Below are positions 42,661 through 51,382 of a DNA stretch of 64,000 nt, in pieces; positions within the stretch are counted from its first letter, which is position 1; every line of letters starts with the position of its first letter. The stretch is from Acerihabitans sp015654925 (GTDB lineage Bacteria; Pseudomonadota; Gammaproteobacteria; Enterobacterales; Enterobacteriaceae). Where the stretch lies: NCBI RefSeq assembly GCF_047324175.1, contig NZ_CP178732.1, positions 4,526,001-4,590,000 on the forward strand, given 5' to 3'. A model generated the notes under the pieces. The model saw nothing but the letters and a program-made list of their open reading frames with translations, did not search any database and was not told the origin of the DNA. The position numbers were made by a program, and so were the translations under genes.

Positions 42661-44079
42661 TTAAGCCAGATTGACCAACGGCGCGCGCTTTTGCGCCGCC
42701 GCATCATGCTGTGGTCCGAACCAGGCAATTTCATCATGAAGGGTGACAACTTCGCCAATAACCAGCAAAGCCGGGGTCGGCGCCTGTTGCGCCAGGGTGT
42801 CCAAATGTTCCAGGGTACCGGTGAAGACCTGTTGATCCGGCCGGGTGCCGCGGCCGATGACCGCCACCGGCGTCTGCGGCGAGCGCCCGTGCAGGATCAA
42901 CTGCCGGCTGATTTCCGCGGCTTTCAACACGCCCATATAAATAGCCAGGGTCTGGCGGCCCGCCGCCAGCGCCGGCCAATCCAGGTCGCCGCCGCCGCGC
43001 CGCGCATGGCCGGTAATAAAGGTTACGCTTTGCGCATGGTCGCGATGGGTCAGCGGAATGCCGGCATAGGCCGTCGCCCCTGCGGCGGCGGTCACGCCCG
43101 GCACCACCTGGAAAGGGATACCGGCGGCGTTCACCGCCTGCAGCTCTTCGCCGCCGCGGCCGAAGATAAACGGATCGCCGCCTTTGAGCCGCACCACCCG
43201 TTTGCCCTGCCGCGCATGCTCGATCAGCCGCTGGTTAATCTCCTCCTGGGGCATACAGAAATCCCCGGCGCGTTTACCCACGCAAATCCGCTCCGCGTCG
43301 CGCCTGACCAGCTCCAGCACCTCGTCGCTGACCAAATAGTCATACAGCACCACGTCGGCCTGCTGCATTAATTGCAGCGCGCGCAGCGTCAGCAGTCCGG
43401 CATCCCCCGGACCGGCCCCCACCAGCGCCACCTCGCCGCCCTGTTCGGCCGGCGCGGTCAGTTCCTGTTGCAACACGTCCTTGGCGGCGTCGGTTTGCCC
43501 CTGCGACATCAGGGCGGCGAAGCGGCCGTTAAGCGCCCGCTCCCAGAAACGACGGCGCCCGCTCATGGACGGTACCTGCTGTTTCACCTTATCGCGCCAG
43601 GCGCCGCAGATATCCGCCATCGGGCCGATAAAGGCCGGCAGCAGGGATTCCAGTTTTTCCCGCAACATGCGCGCCAACACCGGCGCTTTGCCGCCGGAAG
43701 AGATAGCCACCACAATGGGGGAGCGATCGACGATGGAGGGGAAGATAAATGAACATTTGGGCTGGTCGTCCACCACATTGGCCAAAATCTGGCGCCGGTC
43801 GGCCGCGGCATACACTGCGGCGTTGAGCACGGGATCGTCGGTGGCGGCGATTACCAGGAATACGCCGTCTAGCATCCCGGCGGTGAATTCCTCGCCCAAC
43901 CACGCGATACCGGCGGATTGCGCCTGTTGTTCCAGATCGGGCGAGAGACGGCGCGCCGCCACCCTGACGTGGGCGCCGGCGCGCTGGAGCAAGGCGATCT
44001 TACGCGCGGCGACCTCGCCCCCGCCGACCACCAGGACCGGACGCTGCCTGAGATCGGCAAATAGCGGTAAATAATCCAC
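42661..44079 (-). CDS. cysG: Siroheme synthase CysG
   Basis: A 472-residue trifunctional enzyme (E. coli 457). The N-terminal half is precorrin-2 dehydrogenase/ferrochelatase (VLVVGGGEVAARKIALL; active Ser region VAISSGGKAPVLARMLREKLE). The C-terminal half is uroporphyrinogen-III methyltransferase (VGAGPGDAGLLTLRAL, then VVRLKGGDPFIFGRGGEE). It supplies siroheme to sulfite reductase CysI. Here it heads the cysD-cysN-cysC operon, whereas E. coli K-12 carries cysG with nirBDC. Divergent from iap. Confidence 0.97.
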   Translation of the reverse strand: MDYLPLFADLRQRPVLVVGGGEVAARKIALLQRAGAHVRVAARRLSPDLEQQAQSAGIAWLGEEFTAGMLDGVFLVIAATDDPVLNAAVYAAADRRQILANVVDDQPKCSFIFPSIVDRSPIVVAISSGGKAPVLARMLREKLESLLPAFIGPMADICGAWRDKVKQQVPSMSGRRRFWERALNGRFAALMSQGQTDAAKDVLQQELTAPAEQGGEVALVGAGPGDAGLLTLRALQLMQQADVVLYDYLVSDEVLELVRRDAERICVGKRAGDFCMPQEEINQRLIEHARQGKRVVRLKGGDPFIFGRGGEELQAVNAAGIPFQVVPGVTAAAGATAYAGIPLTHRDHAQSVTFITGHARRGGGDLDWPALAAGRQTLAIYMGVLKAAEISRQLILHGRSPQTPVAVIGRGTRPDQQVFTGTLEHLDTLAQQAPTPALLVIGEVVTLHDEIAWFGPQHDAAAQKRAPLVNLA

Positions 44080-44346
44080 AGCAACCTTTAATGATTTTGC
44101 TTAGCAATAATGTGACTATACGTCTTGCGATTAGGTTCTATGAAATAGTTAATTGGAATTACAATTGCTTTAATGGAATAACGACGTGATTGACACCGAG
44201 TCGAGTAAAAAAACGCGCAACGAATCGTGCGGTTATTCCCCGGCCGCGCATGGTACAAATTGTGTTGCCACGCGGGGGGTACCATACTATAGCGCTGAGT
44301 TTAGCGGCGCAAAACGCCCGCTTCCCGTTTACAAGGATATCGGTTT

Positions 44347-45375
44347 ATGCTTCACCTCGGTCGCTCCAGGCGCGCCCGTTTAACGCTGTGCTTCAGTTGC
44401 CTGCTGGCGGCGTCCGCGCCCGCCGTCGCTTACACTCCCAGCCATTATGCAGAAGAACAAATCCGCTATATCGCCACCTATTTCCCCGGCCGCATGGCGG
44501 GCAGCCCGGCGGAGCTGATGGCCGCCGATTACCTGCGGCACCGCTTCACCCAGTTGGGATTTCAAAGCGATCTGCGGGGATTTAATACCCGTTACCTGTT
44601 CCACGGCAGCGAAGGCAAAGGCGACTGGCGCAAAATCACCGCCACGTCGGTGATTGCCGCCAGGGCAGGCAGCACGCCCGGCGAAATATTGATTGTGGCC
44701 CACTCCGATACCTTTATGCCGCGCAGCGATAAAGACCTGAATAACAATCTGGGCGGGCTGACGCTGCAAGGCGTGGATGATAATGCTTCCGGCGTCGGGG
44801 TCATGCTCGGCCTGGCCCAGCAACTGGGCCAGGGGAGGCTGGCGGTGGGCGTGCGTTTCGTGGCGCTGAGCGCCGGGGAACCCGAAACCTTCGGGGTGGA
44901 TGATTATGTCCAGCGCATGTCGGCGCAGGAAAAGCGCAATACGCTGCTGGTGATTAATCTCGACAGCCTGGTGGCCGGCGATAAGCTGCGGGTGAATTAC
45001 AGCCCGGACAGCGGCGACGCCCGCGTGCTGGGACTGGTGAAAACCTTGGGTAACCAGGCGCGCCAGTCCGGCATACCGCTGATTATCAGCGCCGGCATTA
45101 AAACCGCCGCCGCCTGCCCCACCGCCGCGCTGCCTTTCGCCAAGGCGGGCTTTGCGGTACTGGATATGGGGTCGGGCACCGCCGACGGCAGTTGCCGCCA
45201 GCGCAAGACCAGCCGCAACTTCCCCCAGGGCACGGTACGTTACCAGGGCCAGCGCGATAACCTGATGTTTCTGGACAGCCACCTGACCGGCCAAATCGGC
45301 AAGCGCGCCAGGGACAGCATGAAGCTGCTGTGGCCATTGCTGCAAGGGCTAACCCAGGCCGGTAAAACCCGCTGA
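44347..45375 (+). CDS. iap: Iap-like M28 aminopeptidase homologue, active site altered
   Basis: A 342-residue exported protein (signal peptide to ~Ala28) aligning with E. coli Iap, the aminopeptidase that trims alkaline phosphatase isozymes. M28 ligands His119 and Asp121 (AHSDT), Asp144-Asp145 (DDNASG) and Asp206 (NLDS) are kept. The catalytic Glu-Glu pair of the family (E. coli SGEEEG) reads SAGEPE at 175-180, so the first Glu appears to be Gly177. The last His ligand (E. coli WHD) appears to be Tyr299. It may be inactive or changed; a shifted alignment could rescue one residue. Position next to the cysDNC group matches E. coli. Confidence 0.8.
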   Translation: MLHLGRSRRARLTLCFSCLLAASAPAVAYTPSHYAEEQIRYIATYFPGRMAGSPAELMAADYLRHRFTQLGFQSDLRGFNTRYLFHGSEGKGDWRKITATSVIAARAGSTPGEILIVAHSDTFMPRSDKDLNNNLGGLTLQGVDDNASGVGVMLGLAQQLGQGRLAVGVRFVALSAGEPETFGVDDYVQRMSAQEKRNTLLVINLDSLVAGDKLRVNYSPDSGDARVLGLVKTLGNQARQSGIPLIISAGIKTAAACPTAALPFAKAGFAVLDMGSGTADGSCRQRKTSRNFPQGTVRYQGQRDNLMFLDSHLTGQIGKRARDSMKLLWPLLQGLTQAGKTR

Positions 45376-45758
45376 ACCGGCGGCTACGCTATGCCGGGAG
45401 TATATGCGCCGGTAGGCCAGCCGTACCGGCGCCCGCCGGGTAGGATAACGGGACGGGCGCCGGCCCCGTTATTCCGCCCCCCGCCGTAGGGAGTAACGAC
45501 TCACCATCCGTTCCTGATTAAATAGAATATTAATTTCAATTAATCATACTCCCGCTCGCCGGGAATATTGATATTCGGCAGGTATAAAAACTTGTATTAT
45601 TAAGCCTGTATAATTGAAACCTATTTAATTAAAAATGAACGCAGGCGGCCAGCCATTACAATAATTAGCCGTCCCAAATATATTTATTCCGGAATTAACT
45701 ATTTCAACACTTTCGTCAGAGAATAAAAATCTATTGGCATTTACTATTGCTTACCGCG
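45376..45758. other. Intergenic region between iap and the amino-sugar operon
   Basis: About 380 bases between convergent genes. The first 100 are GC-rich with an imperfect AACGGG/CCCGTT hairpin near 45445-45470; the rest is AT-rich without a supported frame. I looked for CRISPR repeats, since iap adjoins a CRISPR array in E. coli, and saw none. Confidence 0.5.
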
Positions 45759-46664
45759 TTAAAGCGTCGGCTGTACCGCCGCGTTACTGGCTTTTTCCTC
45801 GGAATAAACCATGATGGTCGAACCGGTAATCGCAAGAATAATACCGATCAAGGCATAGGTCGACGGCAGGGTCTGGTAGAGCACCAGGGAAATAACCGCC
45901 GTCAGCACGGGCGCCAAGGCATTGGTGCAAGGGGCTACGATAATGGCTTTACCTCTGGACAGCGCCATGACCAGGAACAGCGCGCCGACGGCATTCAGCA
46001 CCTGGGTGGCGGCGGTGATGGTGTAGGCCGCGGCCGGATAACTGATACTCTTGTCGGGGATCATCACATACGCAATGGGGGCCAGGACGATGCCGGTCAG
46101 CGTCATATAGAAAAATATCGAGCTATCCTCAACCTGATGGTTCGACGCGCGCTTCATAAAGAAAGCCTGCAGTCCCCAGGCCAGGCAAATAATAATCGAG
46201 AAAACCAGCCATAGCGATCCGCTGATTTTTGTACCGTCTCCCTGGCTGATACTAAAGGCGATAATGGAGAGCAGCGCTAAGAATATGCCAACGGTTCCCA
46301 GGAAGTTGATCCGTTCCTTAAGGATGACCAGGGACATAATCACGGTAATAGCAGGAGAAATAGAGATAATAGGGAATACCAGATAAGCAGGAGCACCCAT
46401 GCCCAGCGTTTTGAACAGTAATAATTGACCGCCGGCGCCGGTAAAGCCTATGGCCAGTCCATACATTATCGCCTTGGCGGAAAAATCGATCTTTTTACCC
46501 TTTAGCGTAAAGTAGCATGGGATAAGCATGGTGATTGACCATATAATATAGATCCACTGATCGGGAAAACTGTATTTTTGGGTTGGATAGGCGCTAATGC
46601 CGCCCCAGACGCCCCAGGTCAATACCACCATGAGGGTATAGATAATCCAGGATTTGCTTTTCAT
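45759..46664 (-). CDS. DMT-superfamily (EamA-type) permease
   Basis: A 301-residue protein with about ten membrane segments in two EamA-like halves (GAGGQLLLFKTLGMGAPAYLVFPIISISPAITVIMSLVILKERI in the first, residues ~80-122; GKAIIVAPCTNALAPVLTAVISLVLY in the second). It is the last gene of the amino-sugar operon. Its ATG at 46664 overlaps nothing but uses GGAG inside the end of the kinase gene. As the only transporter in the operon it probably carries the sugar substrate, the job done by a PTS in E. coli aga loci. Substrate unproven. Confidence 0.8.
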   Translation of the reverse strand: MKSKSWIIYTLMVVLTWGVWGGISAYPTQKYSFPDQWIYIIWSITMLIPCYFTLKGKKIDFSAKAIMYGLAIGFTGAGGQLLLFKTLGMGAPAYLVFPIISISPAITVIMSLVILKERINFLGTVGIFLALLSIIAFSISQGDGTKISGSLWLVFSIIICLAWGLQAFFMKRASNHQVEDSSIFFYMTLTGIVLAPIAYVMIPDKSISYPAAAYTITAATQVLNAVGALFLVMALSRGKAIIVAPCTNALAPVLTAVISLVLYQTLPSTYALIGIILAITGSTIMVYSEEKASNAAVQPTL

Positions 46665-46665
46665 T

Positions 46666-47634
46666 TTATTCTCCAATTTTTAGTTTACTGAGAACAGCAT
46701 CATCAATGGGGTTACCGCTTATTTTTGCGGCATAGATAGCGGCACCTATGGAAGGGTGATATTTAGGCTGGCATACCCGGTAAGTACCGCTTAATTGTGC
46801 AAGTTCGTGGACAAAAGGGTCCAGGATAATATCGCCGCAATTAAACACGCCGCCGGTAAAAGAAACCAGGGTGGTTTCATCCGGGGCATATTCCAGTGTT
46901 TTGCGTACTGAATCTACCATCATGGCCAATTCTTTCGCGGCGGTGCAGAAAAGTTTATAGCTTTCTTTGTCTCCTTCTACCGCCGCTTCATAGGCGATTT
47001 TAGCCACTGAGGCAATTTTCCCGCGGTCCCCATGCCATTTATGAAAGACCAGATCGTTAATATCCAAATCGATATCGATGTGATATTTACTCTTGATCAT
47101 ATCGTACAGAATATCCATCTTGAGCCGATGGTCCGACATTTTTGAGAACAGGTTCAGCGCATTGCAGCCAATCCAGTACGCGCTGCCCTCGTCGCTGAAC
47201 AATTCGCCCCATCCGCCGCAGCGCGAGCTTTTGGCTTGATGTTCGCCATAGGCGATGGAGCCGGTGCCGGAGACGATATTGATGCCATCACGACACCCCA
47301 GGCTGGCCGCCCAGCCGCAGATCATATCGTTATCGCACCGGTATTTGTCCGCGCTCAACAGCGGCGCCGGCATCTGGTCGAGGGCCGGGACATCCGCCGA
47401 GACTTCGCCATAGGCCGGCAGGCCGAAAAAAGAATAATCAATGACGGCGGGCGCGATATCCGCCCGGCGGCACACTTCCATAATGCCGTTGGCGATAATA
47501 TCCTTGCTGTTTTCAAGCCCGACATTCAGGTAGTAACAGGTAGAGGTTTCGTGTTGCGCCAGGACCTCTCCCGCAGAATTTATCAAGACGAAGGCCGTTT
47601 TGGTTCCTCCGCCGTCGACCCCCAGAAAAATCAT
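46666..47634 (-). CDS. BadF/BadG-type sugar kinase (N-acetylglucosamine kinase-like)
   Basis: A 322-residue ASKHA-fold kinase. Phosphate-1 motif is GVDGGGTKTAFVL (residues 5-17), phosphate-2 is NIVSGTGSIAYG, then RCGGWGELFSDEGSAYWIG as in GlcNAc kinases, and an adenosine-binding block VSFTGGVFNCGDIILDPF. It probably phosphorylates an amino sugar such as GlcNAc, GalNAc or galactosamine at O6, which a non-PTS uptake route requires. Its ATG overlaps the kbaY stop by four bases. Confidence 0.85.
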   Translation of the reverse strand: MIFLGVDGGGTKTAFVLINSAGEVLAQHETSTCYYLNVGLENSKDIIANGIMEVCRRADIAPAVIDYSFFGLPAYGEVSADVPALDQMPAPLLSADKYRCDNDMICGWAASLGCRDGINIVSGTGSIAYGEHQAKSSRCGGWGELFSDEGSAYWIGCNALNLFSKMSDHRLKMDILYDMIKSKYHIDIDLDINDLVFHKWHGDRGKIASVAKIAYEAAVEGDKESYKLFCTAAKELAMMVDSVRKTLEYAPDETTLVSFTGGVFNCGDIILDPFVHELAQLSGTYRVCQPKYHPSIGAAIYAAKISGNPIDDAVLSKLKIGE

Positions 47635-48503
47635 GATTCACTCCCGATGTCTAATTTTCCTGCCGAGCCACACAAGCGTATTTTGCTATAAACCACCTCT
47701 TTCATGGCGTCCATGCCGACGCGCATGTAATAACGCGGATCGTTCGCCTGCGGATTTGCGGTGAAGTATTTTTTTACAGCGTTGGCAAAGGCTATTTTTA
47801 ATTCGGTGCCGACATTAACTTTGCAAATGCCAAGCCCGACGGCGCGAATGATATAATCATCCGGCACGTCGCTTCCGCCGTGGAGCACAATCGGCACATC
47901 AACCCGGTTGCTGATGGTTTCCAGTCGGTCAAAATCTATTTTGGGCGTCTGTTTATAGAGTCCGTGCGCCGTGCCGATGGCGATAGCCAGGCTATCGATA
48001 CCGGTCCGGCTGGCAAATTCCACCGCTTCGTCTGGATCGGTAAGGAAAGCGTGCATGTCGCTGACGTTTTTATCATCTTCTATGCCGCCTAATCTACCCA
48101 GCTCCGCTTCAACGCTACAGTCATACTTATGGCAAAAAGAGACCACGCGTTTGACCAGCGCGATATTTTCCGCAAAAGCTAAATGGCTGGCATCTATCAT
48201 GGCGCTGCGCGCGCCGGCAAACACTTTTTGCCGGATATCGCCGATATCTTCATGGTGATCCAAATGCAGCGCGATAGGAATATCAAAGGTGCCGGCAAAG
48301 GATTGGCAGATGGCATAGATATCCTGGAATGCAATATGCCTGAAGGTGCTGGGCGTGCCGGCAAGAATAACCGGTGATTGGCGCTCGTGGCAGGCTTCCA
48401 GCACCGCCTGGATAGTTTCAGCGTTATGTATATTAAAAGCCGGAATAGCAAATTTTTCTTGTTTGGCTCTGGCTAATAAATATTTTGTAGAGATGATTCG
48501 CAT
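47631..48503 (-). CDS. kbaY: Tagatose-1,6-bisphosphate aldolase catalytic subunit (KbaY/GatY family)
   Basis: A 290-residue class II aldolase. Active-site Asp/His are in IALHLDHHEDIGD, a further zinc-site Glu in CSVEAELGRLGG, and substrate/metal blocks in IAIGTAHGLYK, PIVLHGGSDVPDDY and KVNVGTELKIAF. It is closest in feel to KbaY/GatY, which need KbaZ/GatZ for stability; the kbaZ homologue heads this operon. Fructose-bisphosphate aldolases share the fold, so the assignment to tagatose rests partly on context. Confidence 0.88.
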   Translation of the reverse strand: MRIISTKYLLARAKQEKFAIPAFNIHNAETIQAVLEACHERQSPVILAGTPSTFRHIAFQDIYAICQSFAGTFDIPIALHLDHHEDIGDIRQKVFAGARSAMIDASHLAFAENIALVKRVVSFCHKYDCSVEAELGRLGGIEDDKNVSDMHAFLTDPDEAVEFASRTGIDSLAIAIGTAHGLYKQTPKIDFDRLETISNRVDVPIVLHGGSDVPDDYIIRAVGLGICKVNVGTELKIAFANAVKKYFTANPQANDPRYYMRVGMDAMKEVVYSKIRLCGSAGKLDIGSES

Positions 48504-48577
48504 AATTTTTCTCTTTTTGAGTAAATTATTTACTAAGTTATTTATACCGAGCTTGAAGACCGGTATGCCGATCGCTG

Positions 48578-49762
48578 CTAGTCTGCCAGCTTATGGATAA
48601 TGACGCCCTCGACGACCCGATTAACTACCCCGGTTGGCGAAGGATTGTCTGGCGAACCGCCTGAATTAAACGAGGTGAGATAGGCAAATATCTGGGCATA
48701 AACCAAATAGCAAAAACCAATATGTAAATCGTCCATGCCGGTTGTCTGCGGCAAATATATATGCTCGCCGTTGATTATTTCCGCGGCATGGCTATCGGCG
48801 AGAGCGATAACCCGGCGCGCCACTTGATCATTTCTTAATTCAGCGACTAAATCCAGATCGTATTGACGGGTGTAGGCGGCATTGGAAATCAACACCACCA
48901 CCAGGGTATTGCCGTCGACGATGGATTTTGGCCCATGGCGAAAACCGGTTGGGGAATCATAAAAGGTCGCGATTTTCCCGGCGGTGAGTTCCAGCATTTT
49001 CAAGGCGGATTCCTGCGCAATGCCCTGCAGCCCCCCACTGCCCAGATAGACCACGCGCGTAAACCCTTCATCGCCAAATAGCGGGGTGGTTTGTTTTAGA
49101 TAGCGCTCAATAATGATCCGGCTATTTTCAATAATAGGCAGGAAGGAGGTCTGGTTAAACTGTTCCGGGGCAAATATGGCCAGGCTGGCCAGCATCATAT
49201 TCGTTATACTGCTGGTCATGGCAAAACCGCGGTCGTGCGTTTCCGGCGGCATCAGCAGCGACAGGGTATTGACGCCGTGCTCAAAGCGTTTATGTAACTG
49301 TCCCGCTTCATTGCAGGTAATGATCAGATGAAAGCAGTTCTTGACCCGTTGGTTCGCCAATTCAATAGCGGCCACGCTTTCAGGGCTATTGCCGGATCGG
49401 CCGAAAGAAACCAGCAACGTAGGGATCGCCGGTAAAAAGAATTCCAGGGGATTACTGACCAAATCGGTGGTCGGGATAGCTTCCATGCGCGCACCGACTT
49501 GCCCGGCCAGTCCAGGCACCAGCGCCTTACCGATAAACGCCGAGGTACCCGCGCCGGTGAAAATAATCCGCAGTTCGCGTTGGGATAATAATGGTTGTAA
49601 AAATGCATCAATGCGCTGTTGCCGTTGTTTAATAATATCCAGGGTTTTGCGCCAGGTTTCCGGCTGCTGCACGATCTCTTGTGCGGTAGCGAATGCGAGC
49701 CTATCTTTTTCCATCGAAGAAGTGTTCATTGTTTCTGCCAGCCTATTAATGATTAGTGACAT
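48578..49762 (-). CDS. agaS: SIS-domain D-galactosamine-6-phosphate deaminase/isomerase AgaS
   Basis: A 394-residue protein with two SIS domains matching E. coli AgaS: RIIFTGAGTSAFIGKALVPGL, LLVSFGRSGNSPESVAAIELANQ, PPETHDRGFAMTSSITNMM, and DSPTGFRHGPKSIVDGNTLVVV. E. coli AgaS converts GalN-6-P to tagatose-6-P and ammonia. The first ATG overlaps the kbaZ stop (ATGTCACTAA) without a strong ribosome site; ATGs at 49729 and 49714 are alternatives. The AgaA deacetylase gene that accompanies agaS in GalNAc operons is not present. Confidence 0.88.
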   Translation of the reverse strand: MSLIINRLAETMNTSSMEKDRLAFATAQEIVQQPETWRKTLDIIKQRQQRIDAFLQPLLSQRELRIIFTGAGTSAFIGKALVPGLAGQVGARMEAIPTTDLVSNPLEFFLPAIPTLLVSFGRSGNSPESVAAIELANQRVKNCFHLIITCNEAGQLHKRFEHGVNTLSLLMPPETHDRGFAMTSSITNMMLASLAIFAPEQFNQTSFLPIIENSRIIIERYLKQTTPLFGDEGFTRVVYLGSGGLQGIAQESALKMLELTAGKIATFYDSPTGFRHGPKSIVDGNTLVVVLISNAAYTRQYDLDLVAELRNDQVARRVIALADSHAAEIINGEHIYLPQTTGMDDLHIGFCYLVYAQIFAYLTSFNSGGSPDNPSPTGVVNRVVEGVIIHKLAD

Positions 49763-51036
49763 GCTGATGAATATGCTTTTATGACGTCGGTAATTTTATC
49801 GATAATGATATTTTTAGGTTTGAGTTCTAACTCGCCGTTTCTTACCCGCGCATATTGCTCAGGGAGATATTGATTTAATAAGGGTTCGGGAATAACGGCG
49901 TTATCCAGGTTACGGATTAATTTGCGATAGCTGTCCTGGACGCGTTCGTGGGGCCAGTAATAGCGAATCCGGTCCGAGTAGCTGTAAATGCGGGATAATC
50001 TTTGCTCATCCTCGCTGCCATGGTAATGATGAATCCAATATTCCGGTTGCGCCTGCATTACCGCTTCCAGGGTGGCGCGCAGTTCGCTGCGATCCCGGCT
50101 GATGATTTCCCGTTCGATGCATTCCAGGGCAAACACCGCCTCCCTGAAAGCGAAGGTTAACGCCGGCCCGACTTTGAGAATGGCGAAATGGTCGCGCACC
50201 AGTTGCCGGTAGGCCTGCGGCCGTTGGTAATCCGTGGAATGGGCTTCATACACCAGGTTGGGGTGTTCATCGAGCAAATGGCTTAACGCATGGGCATGTT
50301 CAGGCTGATAATCGATGACCTGGGTATGGTCGAACTCCACCCCCGGCTGAACCACCAGGCCGATGACCCGATGCCATATTTGTTCCAGGCCGGCCTGTTC
50401 AAATGCGCGGCGGTGGGCGCTGATAGTACAGGTCGCCGCCGCAGGCGAGGTGACCTCAATATGATGCAGGTTTTCCTGGGCGCCGCCCGGCACCGGCACT
50501 TCGGTGCCGATGATATACAGGATGTCATGACAGCCAAAAGTGTCGAAACATACCTGTTCAGCGATTTTTGCCAGTCTGGCCGAACGTTCGGCGACTATCT
50601 CGTCGCTTAGCGGAACGGGGTCGCCCTGGCAGGACATGCTGCAATCAAGATGTATTTTCTTAAATCCCGCGGCAACATAAGAGGCGATCAGCACCTCCGC
50701 TTTTTCCATGGCTTCCGCGGCCGGCAGCCCTTGCCAACGGTTGGGCCCCAGGTGATCGCCGCCCAAAATCAGCATTTTTTCATCAAAGCCTGCCGCCTTG
50801 GCCTGAGTCATGATGGCGCCGTAGAAATCGGCGGGCGTCATGCCGGTATAACCGCCATATTGATCCACCTGATTGGACGTCGCTTCAATCAGCAACAGGC
50901 TGCCCTCGGATCGGGCATGTAGCAGCGCGGCTTCCAGCACCAGCGGGTGCGCGGAACAGATAGCATAGATACCGGTATGCTGGCCCTGCTTGTGGTTAGC
51001 GATTAACGCATTCAGCGTCAAACTAAGCTCTTTCAT
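49753..51036 (-). CDS. kbaZ: Tagatose-bisphosphate aldolase non-catalytic subunit (KbaZ/GatZ family)
   Basis: A 427-residue protein of the KbaZ/GatZ family: GIYAICSAHPLVLEAAL, LLIEATSNQVDQYGGYTGM, LILGGDHLGPNRWQGLPA, KIHLDCSMSCQGDP, and VYEAHSTDYQ are its typical blocks. It is required for full KbaY activity and stability rather than for catalysis. First gene of the operon, facing the divergent regulator across 346 bases with operator-like sites. Confidence 0.92.
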   Translation of the reverse strand: MKELSLTLNALIANHKQGQHTGIYAICSAHPLVLEAALLHARSEGSLLLIEATSNQVDQYGGYTGMTPADFYGAIMTQAKAAGFDEKMLILGGDHLGPNRWQGLPAAEAMEKAEVLIASYVAAGFKKIHLDCSMSCQGDPVPLSDEIVAERSARLAKIAEQVCFDTFGCHDILYIIGTEVPVPGGAQENLHHIEVTSPAAATCTISAHRRAFEQAGLEQIWHRVIGLVVQPGVEFDHTQVIDYQPEHAHALSHLLDEHPNLVYEAHSTDYQRPQAYRQLVRDHFAILKVGPALTFAFREAVFALECIEREIISRDRSELRATLEAVMQAQPEYWIHHYHGSEDEQRLSRIYSYSDRIRYYWPHERVQDSYRKLIRNLDNAVIPEPLLNQYLPEQYARVRNGELELKPKNIIIDKITDVIKAYSSACH

Positions 51037-51043
51037 CTCTCAA

Positions 51044-51154
51044 CCTTTTCTTTTCTTTCCTTTGGATGTTTTTAGCTTACATTAGGATCATAAGAAAACA
51101 AAAGGAAAGATTCATCGATGTGATAAAGATCATAAAACAAGGAAGTGAAAGAAG
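51044..51154. promoter_or_regulatory. Divergent control region: CRP site and three AgaR-like operators
   Basis: TGTGATAAAGATCATA at 51119-51134 fits CRP (TGTGA-N6-TCACA) at 9 of 10 positions. Three T/C-rich elements resemble the AgaR/DeoR-type operator (CTTTC-TTTY-TTT pattern): 51044-51063 on the plus strand, and 51092-51111 and 51134-51154 on the minus strand (CTTTCCTTTTGTTTTCTT in the second). They lie between kbaZ and the regulator gene. A frame at 51066-51386 on the plus strand over this region is not supported as a gene. Confidence 0.5.
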
Positions 51155-51382
51155 AGAGGGTTTTATCCTGGGTTGGCCGGAAATCGCGGGTCGCCGGTTT
51201 TATGCGTGGCCGGGACGCGCGCGAGGCGAGTTGGCCATGGGCGTTTTTATAGTCGACATGGGCATAATCGGGCGGGTACAATGGAATTTGGAGGATAGTC
51301 GTAAGGGAATGAAAGCGCATCTGCCCTTGGGTTTATCCTGGAATGTTAAAGGCAGGAACAGCAGCATGAGAGATGTCTTGAT

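Noticed and set aside
45376..45758. Possible CRISPR array next to iap
   Set aside because: No repeated 28-29-base units are present in the interval and no cas genes flank it.
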